DNA of 64,000 bases from Salisediminibacterium beveridgei (GCF_001721685.1 NZ_CP012502.1:2170001-2234000), one strand, 5' to 3'. Counted from the stretch's first letter, positions 1 through 7,861 are shown. Numbers and translations: made by a program. The notes: a model not told the origin generated them from the sequence alone.

Positions 1-368
1 TTACCTGTAATGAGACCGTACATAAAACCGGCACATGCAGCACTGATATCCATAGCTGCAGCACGATGGGCACCAAGTGCCTTTTGCACCATGGCAGAGA
101 CAGATGGAAATGCCTGATCCGGTGTAACGGTTGCAACAAGGATTAAATCCAGTTCCTCTGGAGAAATGTCTGCATCTTCCATGGCTCTTTTCGCTGATGC
201 AATACTCATATCCGAGGTGTCCACATCATCCGCAGCAATTCGCCGTTCCTTGATCCCCGTTCGTGTTCTGATCCATTCATCTGTTGTATCCAGACGTTTT
301 TCCAAGTCATGATTCGTCACAACCTGTTCCGGGGTATATGCCCCAATTCCCCAAATTCCTGCTCGCAT
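1..368 (-). CDS. fabH: 3-oxoacyl-ACP synthase III, 3' part missing
   Basis: This is the N-terminal 122 residues of a beta-ketoacyl-ACP synthase III; the rest lies beyond the left edge. The family condenses acetyl- or branched acyl-CoA with malonyl-ACP to start fatty acid synthesis in the cytoplasm. The reading frame shows the [13 protein letters not shown] substrate-binding stretch (about residues 29-43) and the nucleophile Cys112 in DISAACAGF, the same number as in well-studied FabH proteins. The ATG at 368 follows a purine-rich AGGCAGGTG. Upstream is a good sigma-A promoter overlapped by a FapR-like palindrome. The neighbour med matches the Bacillus order med-comZ-fabHA. The identification is firm; whether it is the A or B paralogue cannot be told. 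Confidence 0.95.
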   Translation of the reverse strand, partial: MRAGIWGIGAYTPEQVVTNHDLEKRLDTTDEWIRTRTGIKERRIAADDVDTSDMSIASAKRAMEDADISPEELDLILVATVTPDQAFPSVSAMVQKALGAHRAAAMDISAACAGFMYGLITG

Positions 369-409
369 TTGGTGCACCTGCCTTTAATCATATAGTTCTA
401 TCACCAATA

Positions 410-438
410 ATTATGACCTAGTAATAAAAAAATTGCAA
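410..438 (-). promoter_or_regulatory. fabH promoter with FapR-like operator
   Basis: On the minus strand there is a -35 TTGCAA (433-438), a 17-bp spacer and a -10 CATAAT (410-415). The stretch 410-427, ATTATGACCTAGTAATAA, resembles the Bacillus FapR box (core ACCTAGT flanked by ATTA and TAA). It overlaps the -10 and spacer, so malonyl-CoA-responsive repression of fabH is plausible. The promoter and the similarity are seen in sequence; FapR binding is inferred. Confidence 0.6.
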
Positions 439-493
439 GATCTATTCCTGAAATGCTCTTCAAATGAGATCTTGCAGAATATGGCCCCAAAAA

Positions 494-540
494 AGATACT
501 GGAATCAACCGGTATGAATGAACCGTTGATTCCAGTATCT
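494..540 (-). terminator. Terminator of the med operon
   Basis: A 16-bp perfect stem (arms 494-509 and 525-540) follows the stop codon of the 541-876 gene. On the minus strand it is followed by a T-run. It separates the med operon from the fabH promoter. Confidence 0.8.
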
Positions 541-876
541 TTATCTCTCTCTATCGTCTTCGTTCAACAGTCTCATCAATTCATCGAACATCTCGTCCAC
601 TCGCTGTTTTAAAGCTTCTTCTTTTTCTGTGGATGGAGGATACTTGGCGAGTTCCTCACATGTTTCAAGAAAGCGTTCTGTTTTTTTTGTACCGATTTGT
701 GCAATGGCTACGTAGCAGAGCAATTTCACATTCGGATTGTCCTCTTGATGAAATAAAGGCACGAGCGGTTCGAGATTCTCGAGAGCCTCCTGATAGTCGC
801 GCTGATGGACTGCCTGATACCCTGCTGTCATACGTTCAGCAAATTTTCTCATTGCTTTTTCCTGATCGTGTTTCAC
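541..876 (-). CDS. Small helical TPR-like protein downstream of med
   Basis: The product is about 111 aa, starting at a GTG (874-876) with GAAGGGG eight bases upstream. The long upstream extension of the frame overlaps the med gene and is not needed. The sequence is rich in Leu, Glu and Lys and has a TPR-like pattern (AGYQAVHQRDYQEALENLEPL, then a helix pair around LLCYVAIAQ). It starts 14 bases after the med stop, so it is co-transcribed. In Bacillus subtilis this slot holds comZ, a regulator of competence genes, but the sequence and length (about 63 aa there) do not clearly match, so no symbol is given. Function unknown; a protein-interaction role is a guess. Confidence 0.65.
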   Translation of the reverse strand: MKHDQEKAMRKFAERMTAGYQAVHQRDYQEALENLEPLVPLFHQEDNPNVKLLCYVAIAQIGTKKTERFLETCEELAKYPPSTEKEEALKQRVDEMFDELMRLLNEDDRER

Positions 877-889
877 TTTAAAAACCCCT

Positions 890-1870
890 TCACTCAGTGG
901 CGTAAGCCTCATGCGGCAATTCACCGGTTTCCTGATAGTGTGTGATATGGCTTTCAAGCCATTCCACCACATCATCGGGCACTCCTGCCCCGTATTCTCC
1001 CATTGTAATTGCATCATCTTGAAAATCAAAGTAAAGATTTCCCGACTCAAGTTCCCCTTTTTTGAATTGATCAAAAGTGAAATCATAGATTGCATCAACT
1101 TTTTGAACGGTGCTTGTCAAAATGACCTGTTCACCAAGATCAATCTGATCACCGACATATCCGATTGCTCTTAGCCCCGCTGCTTTCACCTCATCAACAA
1201 TTTTGATATGAAAACCATCTGCAGCTGGATAAAAAATATCCACGCCATTTTGTTCCATCATTCTGAAATAGGCGGTAGCCCGATGCTCATCCACCCAGGA
1301 TTCAGTATATTCGATTTCAAGATGAACGTCTGGACGATGGTATTTCGCTCCTGAAGTAAAACCTTTCACTTCGGGTTGAAATGGAAAGGCTGCAATGACA
1401 CCAACACGGTTCGTTTCGGACATTTCACTTGCCAGCATACCTGCAAAATACCCCATCGCATAGCCTTCAAAATGGAGACCGGTGAGATTATCACCTTCGA
1501 GTTCTGAGTTCATTCCAGCGAAATGAACATCCGGATAGTCACCAGCAATTTCAAGAAAAACCTGCTCATATAAATGGCTGTGACCTATAATCAAGTCTGC
1601 TTGATAATCGTCAACCAACTCTTCTACAGTCGATCGAATCATCCTTGGTGTACTGATATTCTCTTTGACGTAGACGTCTATTTCATAATCTGACTGAAGT
1701 CTTAAAACAGACTGATAGGCCTCCTGGTTCCACCCCTGGTCATCAATATGATGAGATAGTAACACGCCTACAGTCACATCCTCCTCATTGAAAGATGATG
1801 GCGTACAGGCACTGTTGAGCATTAAGAGCCCTGTAAGCAATATCGAATACCGTTTTAAAATCACAATCAT
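890..1870 (-). CDS. med: Med-like BMP-family lipoprotein
   Basis: This 326-aa protein belongs to the basic membrane protein (PBP1-BMP) family, the solute-binding fold used by nucleoside importers. An N-terminal hydrophobic segment ends in a lipobox (LMLNSAC), followed by a binding fold with the pattern FAGMNSE, GYFAGMLA, GVIAAF and DIFYPAADG. In Bacillus subtilis Med is a surface-located member of this family that stimulates comK and lies just upstream of comZ-fabHA; the same position next to fabH supports the name. The ATG at 1870 is chosen because GAGGTG lies six bases upstream; a GTG nine bases earlier overlaps that site. A plain nucleoside-binding role remains possible. Confidence 0.75.
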   Translation of the reverse strand: MIVILKRYSILLTGLLMLNSACTPSSFNEEDVTVGVLLSHHIDDQGWNQEAYQSVLRLQSDYEIDVYVKENISTPRMIRSTVEELVDDYQADLIIGHSHLYEQVFLEIAGDYPDVHFAGMNSELEGDNLTGLHFEGYAMGYFAGMLASEMSETNRVGVIAAFPFQPEVKGFTSGAKYHRPDVHLEIEYTESWVDEHRATAYFRMMEQNGVDIFYPAADGFHIKIVDEVKAAGLRAIGYVGDQIDLGEQVILTSTVQKVDAIYDFTFDQFKKGELESGNLYFDFQDDAITMGEYGAGVPDDVVEWLESHITHYQETGELPHEAYATE

Positions 1871-1963
1871 ACATTTCACCTCAATAGTTGTTTGGGAGCA
1901 ATTTTTCCTGCAACGAAATACTGCCCGGAAACTCTATTTTACATGAAGTTACATAAAATATCA

Positions 1964-2125
1964 TTATGTATTTCGCCGATAGAATAACCATTCACCGGCA
2001 GCCCCAACCAGTATTGAAAAAGTAACTAAAACACTATCCGGTATTGCTGTCATAATTCGCAAAATGACATACACGAATATGGAAATTACTGCAAAGATCA
2101 ATAATCCAGTTACAAGTCTGCTCAT
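1964..2125 (-). CDS. Small two-helix membrane protein, 53 aa
   Basis: An open frame of 54 codons starts with ATG (2123-2125) behind an excellent ribosome site, GAGGTGAGAAG. The product has two hydrophobic stretches (about residues 5-24 and 32-43) and a basic C-terminus ending RRNT. No family is recognised. It sits alone between the fnr terminator and med, on the same strand. The strong ribosome site and typical membrane composition argue that it is real. Confidence 0.55.
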   Translation of the reverse strand: MSRLVTGLLIFAVISIFVYVILRIMTAIPDSVLVTFSILVGAAGEWLFYRRNT

Positions 2126-2251
2126 CTTCTCACCTCTTGTATCAGCATCGCAGAAACAGCATAAAAAGACAAGCCGGCCGTCAGAAATCCAGAAAACCGA
2201 TCGTGAAAGATTTATTTATCATAATTCCACCCAAAAACTCTTCAAAATAAA

Positions 2252-2276
2252 ACGGTGAGCACAGCATGCTCACCGT
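2252..2276 (-). terminator. Terminator of the hesB-fnr operon
   Basis: A perfect 10-bp stem (ACGGTGAGCA with TGCTCACCGT), loop of five bases, is followed on the minus strand by TTTTATTTT. Confidence 0.8.
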
Positions 2277-2299
2277 ATTTTCACCTATCGAATTGCTTT

Positions 2300-3010
2300 T
2301 TACATGGTGCAAATTTCAATTGGACAACTCCAGCACTGCATGAATTGCTTCAATTTCTCCAGATCGTAAATCATAATCTGACCACTGACCATGGTCAAAA
2401 TCCCTGAGTCCTTTAAATCACTCATCATGCGATTAATGTTTTCCCTTGTAGAGCCTGAATAAGTAGCAAGATCCTGATGTGTCAAGGGTGTTCTGATGAT
2501 GATGCCCCTATCGGTCTCTTTTCCATATGAATTAGCCAGTCGAATTAACGTTGAATATAACGCGCCCTGCTTCCCACTCATCATTAAATCCCTGAATTTC
2601 GCTTGAGAGGACTGCGTCTGAATTGCATACCAGCTCATTAAATGACGAGAAAAATCGGGATGTGTGATGAACAATTGGCGTATTTCATTCACGGGAATTT
2701 TTCGCACAATTGTATTTGTAACAGCCTCCGCAGTTAATGTGGCCACATCATCTTCAAGTAATGTCCCCTCTCCTATGAGTTCGCCGTCCTGCTTCAAAAA
2801 TAAAGTAAACAGTTTCCCGTCTGCCGTTAGTTTACTCAACTTCACTTGACCACGGATAATTAAAAACATAGTTTCTGCCGTCATACCTTCTTCATACAGC
2901 TGTTTACCAGTTTCGTATTGCACCTCTGTTCCGGCGGTGAGAAGAAGGTTTTTAGTCTGTGGGTGCAAATAGTCCAGAAAACTTAGCGATGTTTTCAAGA
3001 ATTGCTTCAC
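2300..3010 (-). CDS. fnr: Fnr-type anaerobic regulator with C-terminal FeS cluster
   Basis: This is a 236-aa Crp/Fnr-family regulator. It has an N-terminal cyclic-nucleotide-like beta-barrel (about residues 20-130), a long dimer helix, and a C-terminal helix-turn-helix (LATYSGSTRENINRMMSDL). It ends with CWSCPIEIC, the Cx2Cx4C cluster typical of Bacillus Fnr, where the cysteines bind an oxygen-sensitive [4Fe-4S] centre. Bacillus Fnr activates nitrate respiration and fermentation genes at TGTGA-N6-TCACA sites. The GTG start at 3010 has AAGGAG upstream. It follows the HesB-like gene by 13 bases, so they form an operon. A second paralogue is at 57308. Confidence 0.88.
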   Translation of the reverse strand: MKQFLKTSLSFLDYLHPQTKNLLLTAGTEVQYETGKQLYEEGMTAETMFLIIRGQVKLSKLTADGKLFTLFLKQDGELIGEGTLLEDDVATLTAEAVTNTIVRKIPVNEIRQLFITHPDFSRHLMSWYAIQTQSSQAKFRDLMMSGKQGALYSTLIRLANSYGKETDRGIIIRTPLTHQDLATYSGSTRENINRMMSDLKDSGILTMVSGQIMIYDLEKLKQFMQCWSCPIEICTM

Positions 3011-3023
3011 AAGGACACTCCTT

Positions 3024-3320
3024 TCAATCAGCTTTACCATGCAAAAATGCAATTTCTTCTTTTTCCGAATCGTACATGATCTCGAAATCTTCGCCGTCGA
3101 GGTACCACAGATCTTTTTTCTCTATATAAAACACGATACCGTCTACCTTTTTTTCAATCCCTGGTTCCTCACGGGGTTTGACAGCAACACCCAATGAAAA
3201 TCCTCTCTGGAAATTTGCATCCCCACCGTAACGGACAAAAAGTTGCACTTCGTCTCCTTCATGGATATCCAGCTCTTCTTTAAACCAGGATGCCGCTTCT
3301 TTCGTGATCGTCATATTCAT
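3024..3320 (-). CDS. HesB/IscA-like (YneR-type) small protein
   Basis: This is a 98-aa protein with the HesB-like fold seen in the YneR family: TITKEAASWFKEEL at the start, then LFVRYGGD and FSLGVAVKP. The C-terminal Cys-x-Cys of canonical A-type Fe-S carriers is absent, so it is unlikely to be a classical scaffold. The ATG at 3320 has GGAGGAA upstream. It is first in an operon with fnr, whose Fe-S cluster makes a functional link attractive but unproven. Confidence 0.75.
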   Translation of the reverse strand: MNMTITKEAASWFKEELDIHEGDEVQLFVRYGGDANFQRGFSLGVAVKPREEPGIEKKVDGIVFYIEKKDLWYLDGEDFEIMYDSEKEEIAFLHGKAD

Positions 3321-3430
3321 AAAAATTCCTCCATAAACAGATTATTCAAGAACCCGAATGAAACGATGACATTTGCGATCAGATATGATAAATACCGCAT
3401 TGAACTGAGAACTTGAGATATTTTTGAACA

Positions 3431-3460
3431 ATTAAAGTAGTGAAGCATACCTTCTGTCAA
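3431..3460 (-). promoter_or_regulatory. Promoter of the hesB-fnr operon
   Basis: Minus strand: -35 TTGACA (3455-3460), 18-bp spacer, -10 TTTAAT (3431-3436), about 110 bases before the HesB-like ATG. The rest of the 3321-3701 gap holds only the divergent moeA promoter; no other gene is seen. Confidence 0.55.
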
Positions 3461-3648
3461 ACGATTGTGATGCGTTGACCTATTCCCCTCAGCCCATTAT
3501 AAGCATAAGATTCAAGCTTAACTGAGAAAGGTTACTGAAAAGACAGAGTTTCAAAAAACTTATACTCCCATTATACACCAGAATCGATCAGATTCGAATG
3601 GGAATAATTGTTTTCATACTTTATTCGCTACTTAATCATGCACTGATT

Positions 3649-3657
3649 TGTTATAAT
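3649..3657 (+). promoter_or_regulatory. Extended -10 promoter of the moeA operon
   Basis: TG-T-TATAAT forms a perfect extended -10 element (TATAAT at 3652-3657), about 45 bases before the moeA ATG. No good -35 is present, which is usual for extended -10 promoters. Confidence 0.6.
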
Positions 3658-3701
3658 GGAAACAGTTGTTAACCGCAACACCCAGGAAGGATGTCGATAG
3701 T

Positions 3702-4997
3702 ATGTTTGAAGAACGAGAATCAATAAAAGTCATGGAGGCCGTTGAACGTGTCATGCAGCATTGCCAATACGGAAAAGATGAACGCGTGCATGTGTCAGAG
3801 GCAGACGGCCGCTATCTGGCAGAAGATATTGTGGCCGATCACCCGGTGCCTCCGTTTGATCGTTCACCACTCGACGGGTTTGCGATTCAGAGTGCGGACA
3901 CCTCTCAAGCTTCTAAAGATCACCCTGTGACATTGGAGATCGTTGCGACGGTTGGAGCAGGTCATCAATTTGAGGGCACGTTGAAAGAAGGACAAGCCGT
4001 CAGAGTCATGACAGGAACGATCATACCTCCTGCCTGTGATGCCGTTGTCATGTTTGAATTGGCACATGAATACCAGGAAAATGAAAATGATTATATAACC
4101 ATTAAACGCCCGTTTAAAGCGGGGGATTTCGTTTCAAAACAAGGCGAAGAAACCGCCAAACATGAAGTCGTCATCAAAAAAGGAACACGGGTAACGGCTG
4201 GTGTAGTCGCAGTCCTGGCCACCTTTGGCTATGAATATGTTCCTGTCATCAAAAAGCCCAAAATCGGTATTTTTGCAACAGGAACCGAATTGCTCGATAT
4301 CCATGAGCCACTTCAACCGGGAAAAATCCGGAACAGCAATGCCTACATGATGATTTCACAGGTTCAAAAAGCTGGTGGTGAAGCCCTTTACTTCGGTAAA
4401 CTCATGGACGAATTCGACTTATGCTACGATGCGATTTCAGAGGCACTTCAGGATGTGGATGCACTAATAACAACCGGTGGCGTTTCTGTAGGTGATTTTG
4501 ATTTTCTCCCGGAAATTTACAACAAACTCGGTGCAGAAGTGCTGTTTAATAAAATTGCCATGCGACCAGGCAGTGTGACCACCGTAGCTGAATCAGGAGG
4601 GAAGTTGTTGTTTGGGCTTTCCGGTAACCCATCTGCATGCTTTGTCGGATTTGAATTATACGCAAGGCCCTGGATCCGTACCTTTCTCCATTCAGAAAAG
4701 CCTTACCTGCAAACCGTGAGAGGGACATTGACTGTTGATTTCCCGAAACCCAATCCTTTCACCCGATTCATTAGAAGCAAAGTGATTTACGAAGGCAACC
4801 GATTATATGCCGAACCGATCGGGATGGATAAATCACAAGTGGTTACCTCCCTTGCCTATTCAGATTGTCTGGTTGCAGTCCCTGGCGGATCGAGAGGCTA
4901 TAAAACCGGTGATGAAGTGGATATTCTTCTTCTCGAGGCTGAAGGCAGCCAAATCCCATTCAAAGATCCTTTGAAACGGAAAGATATCGCTAAATGA
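3702..4997 (+). CDS. moeA: Molybdopterin molybdenumtransferase
   Basis: This 431-aa MoeA inserts molybdate into adenylylated molybdopterin to make active Mo cofactor in the cytoplasm. Family landmarks are PPFDRSPLDGFA (about residue 53), GDFVSKQGEE, GTELLD, GKIRNSNAYM, TTGGVSVGDFDF, RPGSVT and LSGNPSACF. The ATG at 3702 has AGGAAGG 11 bases upstream; an ATG at 3691 is out of frame. It is first in a four-gene operon with overlapping stops and starts. The genes for the early steps (moaA, moaC) and mobA are not in the window. Confidence 0.95.
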   Translation: MFEERESIKVMEAVERVMQHCQYGKDERVHVSEADGRYLAEDIVADHPVPPFDRSPLDGFAIQSADTSQASKDHPVTLEIVATVGAGHQFEGTLKEGQAVRVMTGTIIPPACDAVVMFELAHEYQENENDYITIKRPFKAGDFVSKQGEETAKHEVVIKKGTRVTAGVVAVLATFGYEYVPVIKKPKIGIFATGTELLDIHEPLQPGKIRNSNAYMMISQVQKAGGEALYFGKLMDEFDLCYDAISEALQDVDALITTGGVSVGDFDFLPEIYNKLGAEVLFNKIAMRPGSVTTVAESGGKLLFGLSGNPSACFVGFELYARPWIRTFLHSEKPYLQTVRGTLTVDFPKPNPFTRFIRSKVIYEGNRLYAEPIGMDKSQVVTSLAYSDCLVAVPGGSRGYKTGDEVDILLLEAEGSQIPFKDPLKRKDIAK

Positions 4998-5512
4998 TCA
5001 TTCATCAGATCAGCGGATTCAGCAATTCAGGAAAAACCACGATAATGACCGGGTTGGTATCCTTTTTAAAAAAAAATGGATACCGCGTTGGAACCATTAA
5101 ACATCATGGGCACTCAGATCCTCTCGTCGGTGAAGCAAAACAAAAAGATGCCACAAAGCATCGGGAAGCCGGTGCCGAAGCCTCCATTGTATCCAGTGCT
5201 GGTGGTGAATTACAGTTGATTGCACATCACATGAAGGAGGAATTCTCCTTACATCAGTTGATTGCATTGTACATTCCATTTCAATTCGATATCATTCTTA
5301 TCGAAGGGTTTAAAAAAGCAGAATTTCCAAAAACGTTTGTGATGCGAGACACTGATGATATCGAACAACTGCTGGAATACCCTGAAGTGAGAGCAATCAT
5401 CTGTCCTGAATTAATCAGCCATGATAACGTCGCAACCTTCTCGAAGAATCAATTGTATTCCTATTATGACTGGTTTTTGACAGAAATCGCAAAGGATGAT
5501 AAAAATGAGTGA
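4994..5512 (+). CDS. mobB: Molybdopterin-guanine dinucleotide protein MobB
   Basis: This 172-aa P-loop GTPase of the MobB family assists MobA in attaching GMP to Mo-molybdopterin. The Walker A motif GFSNSGKTT is at residues 8-16, followed by IKHHGH and the ILIEGFK stretch near residue 97. The ATG overlaps the moeA stop (ATGA), so translation is coupled. Its presence suggests that the cell makes MGD-type cofactor, used by DMSO-reductase-family enzymes such as nitrate or selenate reductases. Confidence 0.92.
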   Translation: MIIHQISGFSNSGKTTIMTGLVSFLKKNGYRVGTIKHHGHSDPLVGEAKQKDATKHREAGAEASIVSSAGGELQLIAHHMKEEFSLHQLIALYIPFQFDIILIEGFKKAEFPKTFVMRDTDDIEQLLEYPEVRAIICPELISHDNVATFSKNQLYSYYDWFLTEIAKDDKNE

Positions 5513-5978
5513 CAAACTTTTTGAAATTACCACAGAACCGATCTCGATCACTGATATTACAGCCAAGGTCGAAGATGCAAATGCCGGTGCCATCAACACC
5601 TTTATCGGAACTGTCAGAGAAATGACTAAAGGGAAAAAAACCTTGTATTTAAAGTATGATGCTTATATTCCAATGGCCGAAAAAAAACTCGCACAAATCG
5701 GTGAGGAAATTCAGGCGGATTATCCGGATGCAAAAGTAGCCATCACTCATCGCATTGGTTCGTTAAACATTAAAGATATCGCAGTCGTGATTGCGGTGAG
5801 CACTCCTCACCGCAACGATGCTTTTAAGACCAGTCGATATGCGATTGAACGAATCAAAGAAATTGTACCTATCTGGAAAAAAGAACATTGGGAAGATGGT
5901 TCTGAATGGATCGGTGATCAACTTGAAAACAAAGCCTATCCTTCAGGAAAACCTGAAAAGGAGGACTTTACAACATGA
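5505..5978 (+). CDS. moaE: Molybdopterin synthase large subunit
   Basis: This 157-aa MoaE pairs with MoaD to add two sulfurs to cyclic pyranopterin monophosphate. Typical features are GAINTFIGTVR (about residues 28-38), the HRIG stretch, the VVIAVSTPHR strand, and VPIWKKE with the active-site lysines. The ATG at 5505 overlaps the mobB stop; AAAGGATG upstream serves as ribosome site. Confidence 0.95.
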   Translation: MSDKLFEITTEPISITDITAKVEDANAGAINTFIGTVREMTKGKKTLYLKYDAYIPMAEKKLAQIGEEIQADYPDAKVAITHRIGSLNIKDIAVVIAVSTPHRNDAFKTSRYAIERIKEIVPIWKKEHWEDGSEWIGDQLENKAYPSGKPEKEDFTT

Positions 5979-6211
5979 TTCGAGTATTATTGTTTGCAGA
6001 ACTTGAAGAACGGGCCGGCAAGAGAGAACTCGAACTTAACAGTAATGAGATGAGCGTTGCGGCAATCCGTGATTGGGTAAAGGATAACTACCCTGATGCT
6101 GCTGGTATCGACAGAGCTATGGCTGCTGTCAATGAAGACTATGCCGAGGAATCCACATTGGTTCATGCTGACGACATCATTGCATTTATTCCACCCGTCA
6201 GTGGTGGCTGA
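5975..6211 (+). CDS. moaD: Molybdopterin synthase sulfur carrier subunit
   Basis: This 78-aa ubiquitin-fold protein ends in the obligatory Gly-Gly (IPPVSGG) that is thiocarboxylated and donates sulfur to MoaE. The ATG overlaps the moaE stop, and GGAGG lies just upstream within moaE. It is the last gene of the operon. No terminator is seen before the hairpin at 6442-6479, which would also stop read-through. Confidence 0.95.
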   Translation: MIRVLLFAELEERAGKRELELNSNEMSVAAIRDWVKDNYPDAAGIDRAMAAVNEDYAEESTLVHADDIIAFIPPVSGG

Positions 6212-6247
6212 TTGTTCACAAAAGTTTCACGTGATGTTACGTGCTGA

Positions 6248-6290
6248 GGTGAGCAAAATCACAGAAATTCATTTCTGAATCACGTATACT
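6248..6290 (+). promoter_or_regulatory. Fnr-dependent promoter
   Basis: GGTGA-N6-TCACA at 6248-6263 matches the Fnr box TGTGA-N6-TCACA at nine of ten positions. A -10 TATACT lies at 6285-6290 with no good -35. With transcription starting near 6297, the box is centred at about -41.5, the standard class II activator position. No protein gene follows. Confidence 0.65.
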
Positions 6291-6296
6291 TTATGG

Positions 6297-6479
6297 TGTC
6301 AGCTAACCTCCTTTACAGGATAGAACCCATTTTATCCGTTCCTGATTTCCCCAAGATCAGGACGATTTGGATGACAGCGTGACAAACCCAAAACAATGCA
6401 CGAATTCAGTTCATTATGACCCCCAATCATTTGAACGGAATACAAAGAGCGGAGAAGGAAATCCTTCTCCGCTCTTTGT
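6297..6479 (+). ncRNA. Candidate Fnr-controlled small RNA, about 183 nt
   Basis: The transcript predicted from the Fnr-type promoter has no ribosome site or convincing ORF. It can fold into an outer TGTCA/TGACA helix (6297-6301 with 6372-6376) enclosing two hairpins: GGATA/TATCC (6318-6337) and a CCTGAT/ATCAGG stem (6341-6361). It ends at a perfect 18-bp terminator stem. C-rich unpaired segments lie at 6308-6311, 6349-6352 and 6420-6424, like the anti-Shine-Dalgarno seeds of RsaE/RoxS-type RNAs. The match to any named RNA is not established; a riboregulator role is inferred. Confidence 0.5.
6442..6479 (+). terminator. Strong intrinsic terminator of the candidate sRNA
   Basis: An uninterrupted 18-bp inverted repeat (6442-6459 with 6462-6479) around a two-base centre. 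The T-tail (TTTGTT) is short. It could also end read-through from moaD. Confidence 0.7.
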
Positions 6480-7128
6480 TATGAGCTGCCCCTGAAAATA
6501 AGTTGACTCTTAATTTGGATTGATCCCAAGTCATTTAGCATGAGCATCTCTCTGCTAAAGCTTATTTCTGGGAATGGGAATGAATCAGCGACAGACGCCG
6601 GAGTCCGAAAGACCACTTTTGCGAAGCGGTCACTAGTTAGGGGCTAGCTCCTGGGCATGCGTCCACCTATAGCGAATGCAATAAACGATAAGAGAGGCAT
6701 GGTTTTAAAAAAGGTGAGGCTGAGACAAAAAGATTTAGTCTGACTGAAAACACGAATGTTTAAAAAAGAATTTAATTTACGTGTCAATCGAACGCCAGAT
6801 GGCTGTCGCGAATATAGACACTGCCAGGCGCGAGTTGATGTTGCCCAGGTACCTTCAGGTGCAAAACAAGAGCTGAAAATCCAGCGCAGGTGCTTTTCCA
6901 GCAGTTAGTAAAGCTCTTCATGCGACGAGCATGGCACAGGAGCAGAAGCCTTGCCCCAAGGAAAGCGAAGTGTTTGACGATAAGGTATTAAAAATCCGGA
7001 AAATAATTCAGATATTGATGTGATCCCAAAAAAGTTTGACTTTTTTCCATCCTCTTAGATACGCTCATTCTTCATTCTTTCAGCAAACGTAAAAATGCTT
7101 TTGAAGTACGATCAAAATGGGCTGATTA
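6480..7128. repeat. Gene-free stretch with decayed repeat and IS-end remnants
   Basis: No credible ORF is seen. 6716-6731 (GAGGCTGAGACAAAAA) matches the terminal repeat of the IS1182-type element at 34089 except for one base, so it looks like an orphan IS end. 6580-6690 is GC-rich and ends with GCGTCCACCT-AGCG, resembling the GC-rich intergenic repeats common in Bacillaceae. 7068-7094 is a partial copy of a dispersed repeat also found at 11825. The interpretation is by eye. Confidence 0.4.
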
Positions 7129-7755
7129 TCATTCATCTAACATCTGCTGAATATCTTCAACCGTTGCATCTAGATCGAAATTGGACTCGCCAGTATACAT
7201 TCTGACGATTTGTCCTTCTGGATTGATCAGATAAAACCTGACTGGATGCATAATATCACTTTGCTCAGGAAGCTCCATAACTTGTGCTTTAAATGATTCC
7301 AAAACCAGATCTCTGATCATTTCATCATCGTATCCAGTAAGGAAATCCCAATTTGAAAAATCAGCACCGTACGATTCGCCATATTCAGTCAATTGATCAG
7401 GATCATCAAACTCTGGATCAACTGTGAATGATACAATTTGCAAATCTGTTTCCTGATTATCCAATTCTTCTTGAAGACTGACCATATTCGGTGTCATAAC
7501 CATGCATACCGTCGGGCATCTGGTGAAAATCGTCTTTGCAATCCACCATTCTCCTTCATAATAAGCATCAGAACGATCTTCGCCATCTTGATTCACCGCT
7601 TCGAAAGAAACCATCTCCCATGGCGTTTCTGAAGTTGTTACATCAATTATGGTTTCAGCCTGCCCGGATTCACTTACATCCTCGTAAAGAAAACTGCATC
7701 CACTTATCAAAATCAAACTCCCAAAGAGAAACAAGAATTTTAGCGAACTACCCAT
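7129..7755 (-). CDS. SCO1/SenC family copper chaperone lipoprotein
   Basis: This 208-aa thioredoxin-fold lipoprotein has a signal peptide ending LILISGC, the copper-binding CxxxC (TRCPTVCMVMTPNM, about residues 79-84) and the distant ligand His in IMHPVRF. Proteins of this type (YpmQ in Bacillus subtilis) deliver copper to the CuA site of cytochrome c oxidase on the outer face of the membrane. An AGGGGGAAGGGG run precedes the ATG. It follows ctaG on the same strand, consistent with an oxidase-assembly role. Confidence 0.9.
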   Translation of the reverse strand: MGSSLKFLFLFGSLILISGCSFLYEDVSESGQAETIIDVTTSETPWEMVSFEAVNQDGEDRSDAYYEGEWWIAKTIFTRCPTVCMVMTPNMVSLQEELDNQETDLQIVSFTVDPEFDDPDQLTEYGESYGADFSNWDFLTGYDDEMIRDLVLESFKAQVMELPEQSDIMHPVRFYLINPEGQIVRMYTGESNFDLDATVEDIQQMLDE

Positions 7756-7817
7756 GATTTTTAATTTCCCCTTCCCCCTGTAAAGAAAAATTGGCTAACC
7801 GCCAAGCCAATGGCGGA

Positions 7818-7861
7818 AGCCTTAGTTGCACTTATACTTTAACCCTTTAACGAATTTAAAC
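7818..7861 (+). repeat. Dispersed intergenic repeat, copy a
   Basis: AGCCTTAGTTGCACTTATAC followed by TTTAACC...AACGAATTTAAAC matches the segments at 11825-11869, 26461-26505 and 60377-60420 over about 45 bases. It lies between ctaG and the SCO gene. Confidence 0.5.

Noticed and set aside
2064..2258. 64-aa plus-strand ORF
   Set aside because: It overlaps the better-supported 53-aa membrane protein on the minus strand and the fnr terminator, and has no ribosome site.
6293..6382. 30-codon frame inside the candidate sRNA, starting ATG at 6293
   Set aside because: The ATG lies at or before the predicted transcription start and has no ribosome site; codon use is not coding-like.
6297..6479. Molybdenum cofactor riboswitch
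   Set aside because: The RNA lies downstream of the moa genes, not in front of any gene on its strand, and I cannot match the Moco motif consensus.
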